Shown: positions 27,295-36,802, counted from the stretch's first letter. The stretch is DNA of 64,000 nucleotides from an uncultured Stenotrophomonas sp. (GCF_945952405.1 NZ_CAMFIA010000016.1:1-64000), one strand, 5' to 3'. Numbers and translations: made by a program. Notes: a model not told the origin generated them from the letters alone.

Positions 27295-28377
27295 ATGGCA
27301 AAAGTGCAGTTGCAGGGTGTGCGCAAGGTCTATGACAACGGCCAGGTCGCGGTGAAGGACGCCAGCTTCGAGGTCGCCGACGGCGAGCTGATGGTGCTGG
27401 TCGGCCCGTCCGGCTGTGGCAAGTCGACCCTGCTGCGGATGGTGGCCGGCCTGGAAGAGATCAGTGGTGGCACGCTGACCATTGGCGATCGCGTGGTCAA
27501 CGACGTGGCGCCGAAGGATCGCGACATCGCGATGGTGTTCCAGAGCTACGCGCTGTACCCGCATATGACCGTGGCCGAGAACCTGGCCTTCGGCCTGAAG
27601 CTGCGCGGCCACGACAAGGCGACCATCGACAAGCGCATCGCCGAGGCGGCACAGACGCTGGGCCTGACCGAGATGATGGACAAGCTGCCCAAGGCGATGT
27701 CCGGCGGCCAGCGCCAGCGCGTGGCGCTGGGCCGTGCGCTGGTGCGCGAGCCGGCGGTGTTCCTGCTTGACGAGCCGCTGTCCAACCTGGATGCGAAGCT
27801 GCGCCACAGCGTGCGCACCGAGATTGCGCAGCTGCACCGCAAGCTCGGCACCACCATGATCTACGTGACCCACGACCAGGTCGAAGCAATGACCCTGGGC
27901 CAGCGCATCGTGGTGCTGAAGGACGGCATCATCCAGCAGATCGACACACCGATGGCGCTGTACGACCGCCCGGCCAACCTGTTCGTGGCCGGTTTCCTCG
28001 GCAGCCCGGCGATGAACGTGCTGCGCGGCACGCTGCAGGGCGATGCCAGTGGCGTGACCGTGGTGGATGGCCAATGGCGTGCGCCGCTGGGCCAGGCCAC
28101 GATCGATCCGGCGTGGCTGCAGAAGCCGATCGCGGTCGGCGTGCGCCCGGAGCACCTGCAGCCGGCCGGCGCCGATGACGCGCATGCGTTCAGTGCGCGC
28201 ATCGAAGGCATCGAACCGGTTGGCAACGAGATTTTCGTCAACCTGAGCAGTGGTCAGCACGCGCTGACCATGCGCGTGGCGCCGCAGTCGCTGCCGGCGG
28301 TGGGCGAAGAGATCCGGGTGGCGATCCATCCGCAGGGCCTGCACTTCTTCAATGCAGAGAGCGGCGAGCGCCTGTAA
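27295..28377 (+). CDS. ABC transporter ATPase, MalK/UgpC/MsiK type
   Basis: 360 aa. Walker A GPSGCGKST (37-45), Q-loop FQSYALYPHM, signature MSGGQRQRVALGRAL, Walker B VFLLDEPLSNLDAKLR and switch His in VTHDQVEAM; then a C-terminal TOBE/OB regulatory domain (GVRPEHLQP, about 285) as in sugar and glycerol-phosphate importers. No permease or binding protein lies beside it, so it may energise several sugar importers encoded elsewhere (MsiK-like), an inference. The ATG at 27295 gives the conserved MAKVQLQGVRKVY start. LacI-type operators upstream link it to sugar control. Confidence 0.88.
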   Translation: MAKVQLQGVRKVYDNGQVAVKDASFEVADGELMVLVGPSGCGKSTLLRMVAGLEEISGGTLTIGDRVVNDVAPKDRDIAMVFQSYALYPHMTVAENLAFGLKLRGHDKATIDKRIAEAAQTLGLTEMMDKLPKAMSGGQRQRVALGRALVREPAVFLLDEPLSNLDAKLRHSVRTEIAQLHRKLGTTMIYVTHDQVEAMTLGQRIVVLKDGIIQQIDTPMALYDRPANLFVAGFLGSPAMNVLRGTLQGDASGVTVVDGQWRAPLGQATIDPAWLQKPIAVGVRPEHLQPAGADDAHAFSARIEGIEPVGNEIFVNLSSGQHALTMRVAPQSLPAVGEEIRVAIHPQGLHFFNAESGERL

Positions 28378-28399
28378 GCGGCCGGCACTACCTGGGGGC

Positions 28400-28420
28400 G
28401 TGCGGACCAACGGTCCGCAC
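28400..28420. repeat. Short palindrome, SMAG-like
   Basis: GTGCGGACC and GGTCCGCAC with loop AAC, just after the ABC ATPase gene. It has a SMAG-like stem but no GTAG head. Confidence 0.6.
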
Positions 28421-28455
28421 CCACCGGCAAGGGGCCGCACCCACCGGGCCGGTCA

Positions 28456-28565
28456 GTAGATCCACGCCCTGCGTGGATGAGCAGTAGATCCACGCCATGC
28501 GCGGATGAGCAGTAGATCCACGCCATGCGTGGATGAGCAGTAGATCCACGCCCTGCGTGGATGAG
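28456..28565 (+). repeat. Tandem array of four SMAG elements, 28-bp unit
   Basis: Four head-to-tail copies starting at 28456, 28484, 28512 and 28540. Each unit is GTAGATCCACGC, CCT or CAT, GCGTGGAT, then GAGCA. Copies differ at one to three bases in the loop or stem (copy 3's neighbour has GCGCGGAT). There are no unique spacers, so it is not CRISPR. The array sits between the convergent ABC ATPase and ygfZ genes. Confidence 0.95.
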
Positions 28566-28577
28566 AGCCCTTCCGAT

Positions 28578-29453
28578 TCAGCGCGCCAATCCGTCCAGCA
28601 GCGGCAGGCGCTGTGCGATGGCAGCGCCCACCTGCAGGTCGGCATCGCTGGCTTCGAGCGGCAGGACCGCCAGTGCCAGGTCGCCGGCCACGCTGGCGAT
28701 GGTGCCGAGCGCCGCGCCGTCCTGCTGCACGCCATCGCCGGCCTGGGCCGGTGCCGCGGTATGCAGCAGCTGCACCGCGCGCTTGGCCTTGCCGAGGAAG
28801 TGGGTGCGGGCAACGATCTCCTGGCCGGGATAGCAGCCCTTCTTCACGCTGTAGCCGTTCAGGCGGTCCAGGCCCAGCTGCTGCGGCGTCCACACTTCGC
28901 GCTGGCTCTGTTCCAGCCGCGGCAGCCCAAAGCGCAGGTCGGCCTGGCGCCAGGCCAGGGCGAAGGCGGCCTCATCGGCCTCGCTGGCCGGCGCGAACGC
29001 ATCGGCGGCACCGATACGCAGGGTACGCGGCAGTGCATCGCTGCCCAGGTCCAGCTCCCAGCCGTCGCCCGCGCTGCGCGCGATGGCGCCACCGCTGGCG
29101 GCCTCGGGGGCAGTGAAGGCGCCGGCCACCGCCAGGTCGCTGCGCAGCAGCACCTTCACCTTGCGCCGGAACACGAAGCGCTGCAGTTGCGACGCAATCG
29201 CATCGGCATCGCCGTCGGCCAGCACCAGCAATACATGGTCTTCCGCCAGCCGCAGCAGCTGGAACACCGCCAGGGTGCGGCCCTTGGCGCTCAGCCAGGC
29301 GCTCCACTGCCAGTGCAGCAGGGGCAGGGCAGTGACGTCGCTGCTGAACTGGGCATGGGCGAAAACGGCCGCGTCGGCACCCTGCAGGCTCAGCAGCTGG
29401 TGGCCGGGCAGGCGCGGATATCCGACGAAAGCAGGGGGCAGGTTGTCAGGCAC
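28578..29453 (-). CDS. ygfZ: Folate-dependent Fe-S protein YgfZ
   Basis: About 291 aa. GcvT-like fold with the YgfZ signature KKGCYPGQEIVART (Cys near residue 210), needed for its role with tetrahydrofolate in making or repairing Fe-S clusters of certain enzymes. The start is uncertain: the GTG at 29453 (VPDNLPPAFV) clears the divergent SDHAF4-like gene, while the first ATG at 29504 would overlap it. Location beside the sdh operon fits, since succinate dehydrogenase is an Fe-S enzyme. Confidence 0.88.
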   Translation of the reverse strand: MPDNLPPAFVGYPRLPGHQLLSLQGADAAVFAHAQFSSDVTALPLLHWQWSAWLSAKGRTLAVFQLLRLAEDHVLLVLADGDADAIASQLQRFVFRRKVKVLLRSDLAVAGAFTAPEAASGGAIARSAGDGWELDLGSDALPRTLRIGAADAFAPASEADEAAFALAWRQADLRFGLPRLEQSQREVWTPQQLGLDRLNGYSVKKGCYPGQEIVARTHFLGKAKRAVQLLHTAAPAQAGDGVQQDGAALGTIASVAGDLALAVLPLEASDADLQVGAAIAQRLPLLDGLAR

Positions 29454-29492
29454 GTGAACGAGGTCTAAAATTTGTGCGTTGCGAGACCGAAC

Positions 29493-29663
29493 ATGATAGG
29501 CCAAACAACCCCCACTCCCGACGACGAAACTGAAGCCCCGCTGGTCCCCGCGGCACCCGTGCCCGTGGAACAGGAAAAGGTGGAGGAATTCGGCGGCCGC
29601 GGCGGACTTGATCCGGTGCGGTATGGCGATTGGGAGAAAAACGGACGCTGCATCGATTTCTGA
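29493..29663 (+). CDS. SDHAF4-family (DUF1674) succinate dehydrogenase assembly factor
   Basis: 56 aa. The C-terminus RYGDWEKNGRCIDF is the invariant DUF1674/SDHAF4 signature. In mitochondria, SDHAF4 binds the flavinylated SdhA subunit and helps its joining to SdhB. The N-terminal half is Pro/Glu-rich and likely disordered. It is the first gene upstream of sdhC, with 56 bases between; in eukaryotes the gene is unlinked, so this placement supports the family's role. Confidence 0.9.
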   Translation: MIGQTTPTPDDETEAPLVPAAPVPVEQEKVEEFGGRGGLDPVRYGDWEKNGRCIDF

Positions 29664-29719
29664 TCAGCATTGAGCCAACGCGGCCGTGTGCCGCCCAGCC
29701 GAGACAACGAGCCCAGCGA

Positions 29720-30112
29720 ATGGCGACCAGACAACGCCCACTTTCCCCGCACCTTCAGGTGTATCGCTGGCAGATTCAGATGGCCACCTCGATCCTGCAT
29801 CGAGCCACTGGCGTCTTTCTGTCTGTTGGTGCCCTCATCATCGCCGCCGGCCTGCTGGCCCTGATGATGGGGCCCGAGTCCTGGAACTGCTTCACCGGCC
29901 ATGCCGGGGCCTGGTATGGCCGCGTGTTCCTGTTCGCGTGGACATGGTCGTTCGCCTATCACCTGTGCAATGGCATCCGCCATGTGGTGCAGGACTTCGC
30001 CATCGGCTTCAGCATCCCCGCCTTCATCCGCAGCAGCTGGCTGTCGGTCACCGGCAGCCTGGTGATCACCCTGCTGGTGTGGGCCTACGTGATGTTCGGA
30101 GGTGCCGCGTGA
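29720..30112 (+). CDS. sdhC: Succinate dehydrogenase cytochrome b556 subunit
   Basis: 130 aa, three membrane helices. RPLSPHLQVYRWQ and SILHRATGV are the usual SdhC N-terminal motifs; the heme ligand His is in SFAYHLCNGIRHV. Together with SdhD it anchors the SdhAB dimer and holds heme b and the quinone site. The ATG at 29720 fits the family start; the stop overlaps the sdhD GTG start (GTGA). Confidence 0.94.
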   Translation: MATRQRPLSPHLQVYRWQIQMATSILHRATGVFLSVGALIIAAGLLALMMGPESWNCFTGHAGAWYGRVFLFAWTWSFAYHLCNGIRHVVQDFAIGFSIPAFIRSSWLSVTGSLVITLLVWAYVMFGGAA

Positions 30113-30495
30113 GCAAGTTCCGTACCCCGTTGAAGAGCGTGCGCGGCCTTGGCTCGGCCAAGACCGGCACCGAGCACTTCGTGCACCAGCGCCTGACCGC
30201 CGCCGCCCTGGTGGTGCTGGGCATCTGGTTCCTGGTCTTCGTGCTGAGCCTGCTCGGCTCGGACTACGCGACCGCTGCCGCCGCCGTGGCCAAGCCGTGG
30301 AATGCGGTGCCGCTGATCGGCCTGCTGATCGCCATGTTCTGGCACGCACAGCTCGGCATGCAGGTCGTGCTGGAAGACTACATCCACGAATCGCTGCTGG
30401 CCCTGGTGCTGCAGACCGCGGTGAAGTTCGTCGCCGTGCTCGGCATGATCGTCAGTGTGTTTGCGGTGGGCCGCATCGCCCTCGGCGTTGCCTGA
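30109..30495 (+). CDS. sdhD: Succinate dehydrogenase membrane anchor subunit
   Basis: 128 aa, three helices. N-terminal RGLGSAKTGTEHFVHQRLTA and the heme/quinone segment WHAQLGMQVVLEDYIHE (His and Tyr conserved) identify SdhD. It starts at GTG 30109 overlapping the sdhC stop. It completes the membrane half of complex II. Confidence 0.94.
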   Translation: MSKFRTPLKSVRGLGSAKTGTEHFVHQRLTAAALVVLGIWFLVFVLSLLGSDYATAAAAVAKPWNAVPLIGLLIAMFWHAQLGMQVVLEDYIHESLLALVLQTAVKFVAVLGMIVSVFAVGRIALGVA

Positions 30496-30526
30496 GCCCA
30501 GGCACCAACACAGGAATCCAGATTAG

Positions 30527-32317
30527 ATGTCCGCTTACAAGATCACCGAACACAAGTACGACATGGTCGTGGTGGGCGCCGGCGGCGCCGGCCTGCGCGC
30601 CACGTTCGGCCTGGCCGCCAAGGGCCTGCAGACCGTGTGCCTGACCAAGGTCTTCCCGACCCGTTCGCACACCGTTGCCGCCCAGGGCGGTATCTCGGCC
30701 GCGCTCGCCAACATGGGCGAGGACGACTGGCGCTACCACTTCTTCGACACCATCAAGGGTTCGGACTGGCTGGGCGACCAGGACGCCATCGAATACATGT
30801 GCCGTGAGGCCATTCCGGCCATCATCGAGCTCGAGCACTACGGCGTGCCGTTCTCGCGCACCGCCGAAGGCAAGATCTACCAGCGTCCGTTCGGTGGCAT
30901 GACCACCAAGTACGGCGAAGGCCCGGCAGCGCAGCGTACCTGCGCGGCGGCCGACCGTACCGGCCACGCGATGCTGCATACCCTGTACCAGCAGTCGCTG
31001 AAGCACGATGCGCGCTTCATGATCGAGTACTTCGCGCTCGACCTGATCTTCGATGAGGAAGGCGCCTGCCGCGGTGTGCTGGCCCTGGACATGTCCGACG
31101 GCACCCTGCACCTGTTCCGCGCCCAGGGCGTGGTGCTGGCCACCGGTGGCTACGGCCGTGCCTATTTCAGCGCCACCTCGGCGCATACCTGCACCGGCGA
31201 CGGTGGCGGCCTGGCCATGCGCGCCGGCATCGCCATGCAGGACATGGAGTTCGTGCAGTTCCACCCGACCGGCATCTATGGTGCTGGCTGCCTGATCACC
31301 GAGGGCGTCCGCGGTGAAGGTGGCATCCTGCGCAACAGCAGCGGCGAGCGCTTCATGGAGCGCTATGCACCGCACTACAAGGACCTGGCCTCGCGCGACG
31401 TGGTCAGCCGTTCGATGACCATCGAGATCCGCGAAGGCCGCGGCGTCGGCGAGCACAAGGATCACATCCTGCTCGACCTGACCCACCTGGGCCCGGGCGT
31501 GATCGACGAGAAGCTGCCGGGCATCGCCGAGAGCGCCCGCATCTTCGCCGGCGTCGACGTGCACAAGCAGCCGATCCCGGTCATCCCGACCGTGCACTAC
31601 AACATGGGCGGCATCCCGACCAACTACCACGGCGAAGTCGTGCGCAAGGTCGGTGACAATCCGGATGCCGTGGTGCCGGGCCTGTACGCCATCGGCGAAG
31701 CGGCCTGCGTGTCCGTGCACGGCGCCAACCGCCTGGGCTCGAACTCGCTGCTGGACCTGGTGGTGTTTGGTCGTGCCGTGGCCAACCGCTGCGCCGAGAC
31801 CATCAAGCCGGGCGCATCGCACAAGTCGCTGGCCGCCGATGCCTGCGACAAGGCGCTGGGCCTGCTGGACAAGCTGCGCCACGCCAACGGCGATACCCCG
31901 ACCTCGGTCATCCGCGATCGCATGCAGCGCACCATGCAGGCCGACGCGGCGGTCTTCCGCACCAGCCAGACGCTGAAGGAAGGCTGCGAGAAGATGGACA
32001 AGATCTTCGACTCGTTCCAGGACGTGAAGGTCTCCGACCGTTCGCTGGTGTGGAACTCGGACCTGATCGAGACCTACGAGCTGAACAACCTGCTGCTCAA
32101 TGCGGTGGCGACGATCAACTCGGCCGAACAGCGCAAGGAAAGCCGCGGCGCGCATGCGCACGAGGACTATCCGAACCGCGACGACGACAACTGGCAGAAG
32201 CACACCCTGGTCAGCGTCGACGAGAAGGGCAAGTGCAGCTTCGACTACCGTCCGGTGCACATGTACACGTTGACCGACGACGTGTCCGTGGTGCCGCCGA
32301 AGCCGCGCGTGTACTGA
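30527..32317 (+). CDS. sdhA: Succinate dehydrogenase flavoprotein subunit
   Basis: 596 aa. Rossmann FAD motif [12 protein letters not shown] (14-25); covalent FAD on His48 in [10 protein letters not shown]; active-site region [23 protein letters not shown] and RxxE-type [19 protein letters not shown]. It oxidises succinate to fumarate. It is preceded by a weak AGGAA and follows sdhD by 31 bases. Confidence 0.97.
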   Translation: MSAYKITEHKYDMVVVGAGGAGLRATFGLAAKGLQTVCLTKVFPTRSHTVAAQGGISAALANMGEDDWRYHFFDTIKGSDWLGDQDAIEYMCREAIPAIIELEHYGVPFSRTAEGKIYQRPFGGMTTKYGEGPAAQRTCAAADRTGHAMLHTLYQQSLKHDARFMIEYFALDLIFDEEGACRGVLALDMSDGTLHLFRAQGVVLATGGYGRAYFSATSAHTCTGDGGGLAMRAGIAMQDMEFVQFHPTGIYGAGCLITEGVRGEGGILRNSSGERFMERYAPHYKDLASRDVVSRSMTIEIREGRGVGEHKDHILLDLTHLGPGVIDEKLPGIAESARIFAGVDVHKQPIPVIPTVHYNMGGIPTNYHGEVVRKVGDNPDAVVPGLYAIGEAACVSVHGANRLGSNSLLDLVVFGRAVANRCAETIKPGASHKSLAADACDKALGLLDKLRHANGDTPTSVIRDRMQRTMQADAAVFRTSQTLKEGCEKMDKIFDSFQDVKVSDRSLVWNSDLIETYELNNLLLNAVATINSAEQRKESRGAHAHEDYPNRDDDNWQKHTLVSVDEKGKCSFDYRPVHMYTLTDDVSVVPPKPRVY

Positions 32318-32383
32318 TCCGACCCCGCCTACCATGCAATCCGCGCCCAAGGGCGCGGGCCGCCTGAGCCAACGAGAGCAGCC

Positions 32384-33169
32384 ATGGCCGAGTTTTCACT
32401 CCCCAAGAATTCCAAGATCACGAAGGGCAAGCACTTCCCCGTCAAGAACGGTGGCAAGAACGTGCGCACCTTCAAGATCTACCGCTGGAGTCCGGACGAC
32501 GACAGCAACCCGCGTACCGACACCTATGAAGTCGATCTGGACGCCTGCGGCCCGATGGTCCTGGACGCCCTGATCAAGATCAAGAACGAGATCGACCCGA
32601 CCCTGACCTTCCGTCGCTCCTGCCGCGAGGGTATCTGTGGTTCGTGCGCGATGAACATCGACGGCACCAACACCCTGGCCTGCACCCGAGCCATCTCGGA
32701 CTGCGGCAAGAAGGAAGTGCCGATCTACCCGCTGCCGCACATGAACGTGGTCAAGGATCTGGTTCCGGACCTGACCCACTTCTACGCGCAGTACGCCTCG
32801 ATCAAGCCGTGGATCCGCACCCAGACGCCGGCACCGCCGGACCGTGAGCGCCTGCAGTCGCCGGAAGACCGCAAGAAGCTGGACGGCCTGTACGAGTGCA
32901 TCCTGTGCGCCTGCTGCTCGACCAGCTGCCCGAGCTACTGGTGGAACGGCGAGCGTTACCTGGGCCCGGCAATCCTGCTGCAGGCCTACCGCTGGATCAT
33001 CGACTCGCGCGATGAGGACACCGGTGCGCGCCTGGACGATCTGGAAGATCCGTTCAAGCTGTACCGCTGCCACACCATCATGAACTGCGCCCGGACCTGC
33101 CCGAAGGGCCTGAATCCGGCGCTGGCGATCGCCGAGATCAAGAAGCTGATGATGGAACGCCGCGCCTGA
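32384..33169 (+). CDS. sdhB: Succinate dehydrogenase iron-sulfur subunit
   Basis: 261 aa. [2Fe-2S] ligands in [12 protein letters not shown]; [4Fe-4S] ligands in [15 protein letters not shown]; [3Fe-4S] ligands in [17 protein letters not shown]. It passes electrons from FAD to quinone. The usual length is about 235-260. Spacing to sdhA is 66 bases. Confidence 0.97.
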   Translation: MAEFSLPKNSKITKGKHFPVKNGGKNVRTFKIYRWSPDDDSNPRTDTYEVDLDACGPMVLDALIKIKNEIDPTLTFRRSCREGICGSCAMNIDGTNTLACTRAISDCGKKEVPIYPLPHMNVVKDLVPDLTHFYAQYASIKPWIRTQTPAPPDRERLQSPEDRKKLDGLYECILCACCSTSCPSYWWNGERYLGPAILLQAYRWIIDSRDEDTGARLDDLEDPFKLYRCHTIMNCARTCPKGLNPALAIAEIKKLMMERRA

Positions 33170-33188
33170 TCGGGCCTGGCCGTACCGG

Positions 33189-33249
33189 GTAGAGCCACGC
33201 CCTGCGTGGCTGTGCCACCCCAGCAAAGCCACGCCATGCGTGGCTTTGC
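33189..33249. repeat. SMAG pair between sdhB and sdhE
   Basis: A GTAG-headed palindrome at 33189-33211 (AGCCACGC/GCGTGGCT) followed by a second palindrome at 33223-33249 (GCAAAGCCACGC / GCGTGGCTTTGC). It sits inside what would be one sdhB-sdhE transcript and could lower downstream expression or protect the upstream RNA end. Confidence 0.88.
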
Positions 33250-33267
33250 TGTATCTGGAGAAACACG

Positions 33268-33516
33268 ATGGAAGAAGACGTTCTGCTGAAGAAGCTGCGC
33301 TGGCGCTGCCGCCGCGGCATGCGTGAGCTGGACCAGCTGTTCGGCCGTTACCTGGACCACGAGTGGAGCACCGCGCCGACCGAAGAGCGCGAGGTTTTCC
33401 TGTTCCTGCTCGATTGCGAGGACGATAAGTTGTGGCGCTGGTTCATGGGCTACGAGGCCTGCCCGCATGCGCACGCGATCCCCCTCATGCAGAAGATCCT
33501 CGCCCTCAAGCCTTGA
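33268..33516 (+). CDS. sdhE: Succinate dehydrogenase flavinylation factor SdhE
   Basis: 82 aa. Four-helix SdhE/YgfY fold with the key RRGMRELD motif (RGxxE, 16-23), which is needed for covalent attachment of FAD to SdhA. Cys/Trp positions ([14 protein letters not shown]) match the family. It lies 98 bases after sdhB, separated by SMAG elements, and overlaps the ygfX-like gene. Confidence 0.94.
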   Translation: MEEDVLLKKLRWRCRRGMRELDQLFGRYLDHEWSTAPTEEREVFLFLLDCEDDKLWRWFMGYEACPHAHAIPLMQKILALKP

Positions 33517-33916
33517 GTGGTGCCCCTCGCGGCTGCAGGCTGGCGCCCAGTTGGCGGTGCTTGCGGCCGCCCCCTGGCTGCTGCGCGCATCGGATCTGCC
33601 GCCACGGCTGCTGATGCCTGCGGTGGTGCTGGCCTGGGGCATCGGGCTGGCCGAACTGGCCTGGCGCCAGCGCCGGCCGCGCGTGCAGGTGCTTCTGCCC
33701 CCGCTTCCCGAGCCGCTGCAGGTGGCCGGGCAGGACATCGAGCGGCCGCAACTGGTGGTGCGCGGCCGCTGGCTGCTGTTGTGCTGGCGTCAGGGCCGGC
33801 GCCAGCGGCGCCTGTTGTTCTGGCCCGATGTGCTGGATTCCGGGCAGCGACGTGAACTGCGACTGGCTGTGGCCGCACGTAGCGTTTCCCGTCGGCCCCG
33901 GTCGATGGCACCATAA
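33467..33916 (+). CDS. YgfX/CptA-like small membrane protein
   Basis: About 149 aa. Two helices near residues 25-60 and then a soluble tail ([24 protein letters not shown]), the layout of YgfX, which follows sdhE (ygfY) in E. coli. The conserved part begins at about 33512 but no ATG/GTG/TTG is there; the only in-frame ATG upstream is 33467, inside sdhE, giving a 50-base overlap. A later TTG near 33551 would cut into the first helix. The function is debated in E. coli (reported toxin-like). Confidence 0.65.
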   Translation: MRTRSPSCRRSSPSSLEWCPSRLQAGAQLAVLAAAPWLLRASDLPPRLLMPAVVLAWGIGLAELAWRQRRPRVQVLLPPLPEPLQVAGQDIERPQLVVRGRWLLLCWRQGRRQRRLLFWPDVLDSGQRRELRLAVAARSVSRRPRSMAP

Positions 33917-33939
33917 GCTGAATTGACCGGCGTGCCTGC

Positions 33940-35181
33940 ATGTTCAAACCCATTCCCGTGGCCATTGGCCTGCGCTATCTGCGCGCCAAGCGCCGCAACG
34001 GCTTCATCTCCTTCATCTCGATGGCATCGATCCTGGGCATCGCGCTCGGCGTCACGGTGCTGATCACCACGCTGGCCGTGATGAGCGGTTTCCAGAAGGA
34101 GATCCGCAGCCGCCTGCTGCAGATGACCGCGCACACCACCATCAGCCGCGACGGCGAGCCGATGCCGGACTGGATGCGCGTGGTCGACGTGGCCCGCAAG
34201 GATCCGCGCGTGGCCGGTGCCGCGCCGTACATCGAGATCCAGTCGATGATCAGCGGCCCGCGCGTGCAGGGCGCGATCATCCAGGGCATCGATCCGGCGC
34301 TGGAGCCGAAGGTGTCAGTGATCGACAGGAAGGTCACCAAGGGCAGCTATGACAGCCTCAAGCCGGGCAGCTTCAATCTGCTGCTGGGCAAGGAGCTGGC
34401 GATCTGGCTGGGCGTGGACGTCGGCGACCAGGTGCTGGTGACCTTCGCCGAAGTGCAGGGCACGCCTGCCGGCGCGGTGCCACGGATGAAACGCTTCACC
34501 GTCAGTGGCATCTTCGAGGCGGGTTACAACGAGGTCGACCGCGGCGTCGGCTTTGCCAACATGCAGGACCTGGAGCGCGTGCTGCGCAGTGATGGCGCCA
34601 CCGGCGTACGCCTGAAACTGCACGACATGGATCGCTCGCTGGAAGTGGGCGTGGACCTGGCGCAGAGCCTGGGCGGTGCCTATCGGGTGAGTGACTGGAC
34701 CCAGCAGAACGCCAACCTGTACCACTCACTGCGCATGGAAAAGGTGGTGATGGGCATCCTGCTGTCGCTGATCATCGCCATGGGCGCGTTCAACCTGGTC
34801 TCGTCGCAGGTGATGCTGGTCACCGACAAGCAGGCCGACATCGCCATCCTGCGCACGCTGGGCCTGACCCCGGGCGGGGTGATGCAGGTGTTCATGGTGC
34901 AGGGCTCGCTGATCGGCATCTTCGGCACGCTGGCCGGCCTGATCGGCGGCATCACCCTGACCCTCAACCTGGAGCGCATCCTCGGTGCCATCGAGAGCGT
35001 GTTCAACGTCAAGCTGCTGCCGGAGGACGTCTATTACATCACTGGGCTGCCGACCGACATGCAGACCGGCGACGTGATCGCGATCACCGTGGTGGCGCTG
35101 CTGATGAGCTTCCTGGCCACCCTGTATCCCGCCTGGCGGGCAGCACGCACCCAGCCGGCGGAGGCCCTGCGCTATGAATAA
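33940..35181 (+). CDS. lolC: Lipoprotein-releasing ABC permease (LolC/LolE type)
   Basis: 413 aa. N-terminal helix after [16 protein letters not shown], large periplasmic domain (about 50-265), then three helices and the C-terminal motif [21 protein letters not shown]. It extracts lipoproteins from the inner membrane for transfer to LolA. Only one permease gene precedes lolD here; E. coli has lolC-lolD-lolE. A homodimeric LolF-like arrangement is therefore likely. The 3' end overlaps lolD by 8 bases. Confidence 0.9.
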   Translation: MFKPIPVAIGLRYLRAKRRNGFISFISMASILGIALGVTVLITTLAVMSGFQKEIRSRLLQMTAHTTISRDGEPMPDWMRVVDVARKDPRVAGAAPYIEIQSMISGPRVQGAIIQGIDPALEPKVSVIDRKVTKGSYDSLKPGSFNLLLGKELAIWLGVDVGDQVLVTFAEVQGTPAGAVPRMKRFTVSGIFEAGYNEVDRGVGFANMQDLERVLRSDGATGVRLKLHDMDRSLEVGVDLAQSLGGAYRVSDWTQQNANLYHSLRMEKVVMGILLSLIIAMGAFNLVSSQVMLVTDKQADIAILRTLGLTPGGVMQVFMVQGSLIGIFGTLAGLIGGITLTLNLERILGAIESVFNVKLLPEDVYYITGLPTDMQTGDVIAITVVALLMSFLATLYPAWRAARTQPAEALRYE

Positions 35182-35887
35182 GGTCTTCAACCGCGGCGAT
35201 GAAGTGATCCGTGCCGAAGCACTGGGCAAGACCTACGCCGAAGGGCGCATGCAGACCCCGGTGTTCGACGGCCTGGACCTGACCGTGACCGCCGGCGAAA
35301 CGGTGGCGATCATCGGTGCCTCCGGCGCCGGCAAGAGCACCCTGCTGCACTTGCTGGGGGGGCTGGACATCCCCACCGCCGGCGAGGTCTACGTCACCGG
35401 CCAGCGGATGTCGGCACTGTCGGACACCGCGCGCGGCCTGCTGCGCAACCAGGCGCTGGGCTTCGTCTACCAGTTCCACCACCTGCTGCCGGAATTCACC
35501 GCGCTGGAAAACGTGATGATGCCGGTGCTGCTGGCCGGCACTGCCGTGGCCGAGGCCTCCAGCCGTGCCACGGCGCTGCTGGAAGCGGTCGGGCTCGGCC
35601 ATCGGCTCGACCACAAGCCGGGCGAACTGTCCGGCGGCGAGCGCCAGCGCGCCGCCGTGGCGCGTGCCCTGGTCAACCATCCGGCCTGCGTGCTCGGCGA
35701 CGAGCCGACCGGCAACCTGGACGACCGTACCGCCGGTACCGTGTTCGAGCTGATGCTGGAACTCAACCGCGCGCGTCACACCAGCCTGGTGCTGGTGACC
35801 CATGACCGCAGCCTGGCGCGCCGCCTCGACCGCGTGCTGGAACTGCGCGAAGGGCGCCTGCACGCGTTGGCCCACGCCGACGTCTGA
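35174..35887 (+). CDS. lolD: Lipoprotein-releasing ABC ATPase LolD
   Basis: 237 aa. Walker [10 protein letters not shown], LolD-type Q-loop [21 protein letters not shown], signature [16 protein letters not shown], Walker [13 protein letters not shown] and H-loop THDRSLA. It powers the LolC-type permease. It starts within the lolC stop region. Confidence 0.95.
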   Translation: MNKVFNRGDEVIRAEALGKTYAEGRMQTPVFDGLDLTVTAGETVAIIGASGAGKSTLLHLLGGLDIPTAGEVYVTGQRMSALSDTARGLLRNQALGFVYQFHHLLPEFTALENVMMPVLLAGTAVAEASSRATALLEAVGLGHRLDHKPGELSGGERQRAAVARALVNHPACVLGDEPTGNLDDRTAGTVFELMLELNRARHTSLVLVTHDRSLARRLDRVLELREGRLHALAHADV

Positions 35888-35994
35888 GCGGCCGGCAACG
35901 GCCGCCTCCCGGTACCTGAACGGGCATGCCGGCCGTTGCGCCGGCGGCACGCGGGCGGGCGCATGATCGCAGTCGGTTCCCCGAGGAGATCGCC

Positions 35995-36453
35995 ATGAAG
36001 ACCCCGATCCTGATGGCCAGCCTCTGCCTGGCCCTGGCCGCCTGCGCCACCACCGGCCGGCTCAGCAGTGCCGACAAGCTGGAGCTGTACCGCGCCCATG
36101 CCGGGCCGCCGCAGAACGACATGCAGTTCTTCGGCAGCCTCAATGGCTGGACCGAACTGGGAGACAGCGCGCTGGCGGTGTGGACCCGTCCCAGCGAGGC
36201 CTATCTGCTGGAATTGAACGGTGCCTGCCAGGACCTGCCGTATGCCACCGCGATCGGCCTGACCAGCCAGATGAACCGGGTTTCGGCGCGGTTCGACAAG
36301 GTGCTGGTACGCGACCCTACCGGTGGCCCGCGCATGCCGTGCTTCATCAACAGCATCCGCAAGCTGGACGTGAAGGCGCTGCGCGCTTCCGAGCAGGAAC
36401 TGCGCCAGGCGCAGGTACAGGAGCGCGAGGCGGAAACCGCCCCGGCCAAATGA
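35995..36453 (+). CDS. Putative lipoprotein (DUF6491-like)
   Basis: 152 aa. Lipobox LAAC (Cys about residue 17) after MKTPILMASLCLAL. The conserved FFGSLNGWTELGDSALAVWTRP and EAYLLELNGACQDL stretches look like the small DUF6491 lipoproteins common in Xanthomonadaceae; the function is unknown. A GGAGAT lies nine bases before the ATG. It is the last rightward gene before the 67-base palindrome. Confidence 0.75.
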   Translation: MKTPILMASLCLALAACATTGRLSSADKLELYRAHAGPPQNDMQFFGSLNGWTELGDSALAVWTRPSEAYLLELNGACQDLPYATAIGLTSQMNRVSARFDKVLVRDPTGGPRMPCFINSIRKLDVKALRASEQELRQAQVQEREAETAPAK

Positions 36454-36455
36454 TC

Positions 36456-36522
36456 AAAAAGGGGACGGAGGGGATTAAGTCGTTTGTGGCACAAACGACT
36501 TAATCCCCTCCGTCCCCTTTTT
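36456..36522. repeat. Perfect 32-bp-arm palindrome with GGC loop
   Basis: The left arm (36456-36487) begins AAAAAGGGGACGGAGGGG and the right arm (36491-36522) is its exact complement, with only GGC between. With A- and T-runs at its ends it can act as a terminator for both convergent genes. The outer GGGGACGG is unlike the GGGGTCAG family, so it is a separate repeat type. Confidence 0.95.
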
Positions 36523-36527
36523 TGTTG

Positions 36528-36797
36528 TCAGGCTTCCGGTACGAAACCGGCCGGCTTTTCGGCGTCCTTCTCGAACAGGAACTTGACCAGTTCGCCTTCC
36601 AGGAACGCGCGGTGCTTGGGGTCGCGCGGCGACAGGCGGTTCTCGTTGATCAGCATGGTCTGGTGCGCCAGCCACGCGGCCCAGGCCTGCTTGCCGATGT
36701 GGTTGAAGATGCGCTGGCCCAGCTCGCCGGGATAGGGCACGAAGTCCAGGCCCTCGGCATCGCGTTGCTGGTACTGGCAGAAGACGGTTCGGGACAT
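36528..36797 (-). CDS. yggX: Fe(2+)-trafficking/oxidative damage protection protein YggX
   Basis: 89 aa. [19 protein letters not shown] with the conserved Cys7, and [16 protein letters not shown] plus [15 protein letters not shown] match YggX. It protects Fe-S proteins from oxidation. It lies directly downstream of mutY (5 bases apart), as in E. coli. Three residues upstream (MSA) are left out because family members begin MSRTV. Confidence 0.95.
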   Translation of the reverse strand: MSRTVFCQYQQRDAEGLDFVPYPGELGQRIFNHIGKQAWAAWLAHQTMLINENRLSPRDPKHRAFLEGELVKFLFEKDAEKPAGFVPEA

Positions 36798-36802
36798 GGC
36801 AC

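Noticed and set aside
28456..28565. Possible CRISPR array (four 28-bp repeats)
   Set aside because: The units follow one another without spacers and each is a GTAG-headed palindrome, so they are tandem SMAG elements. No cas gene is present.
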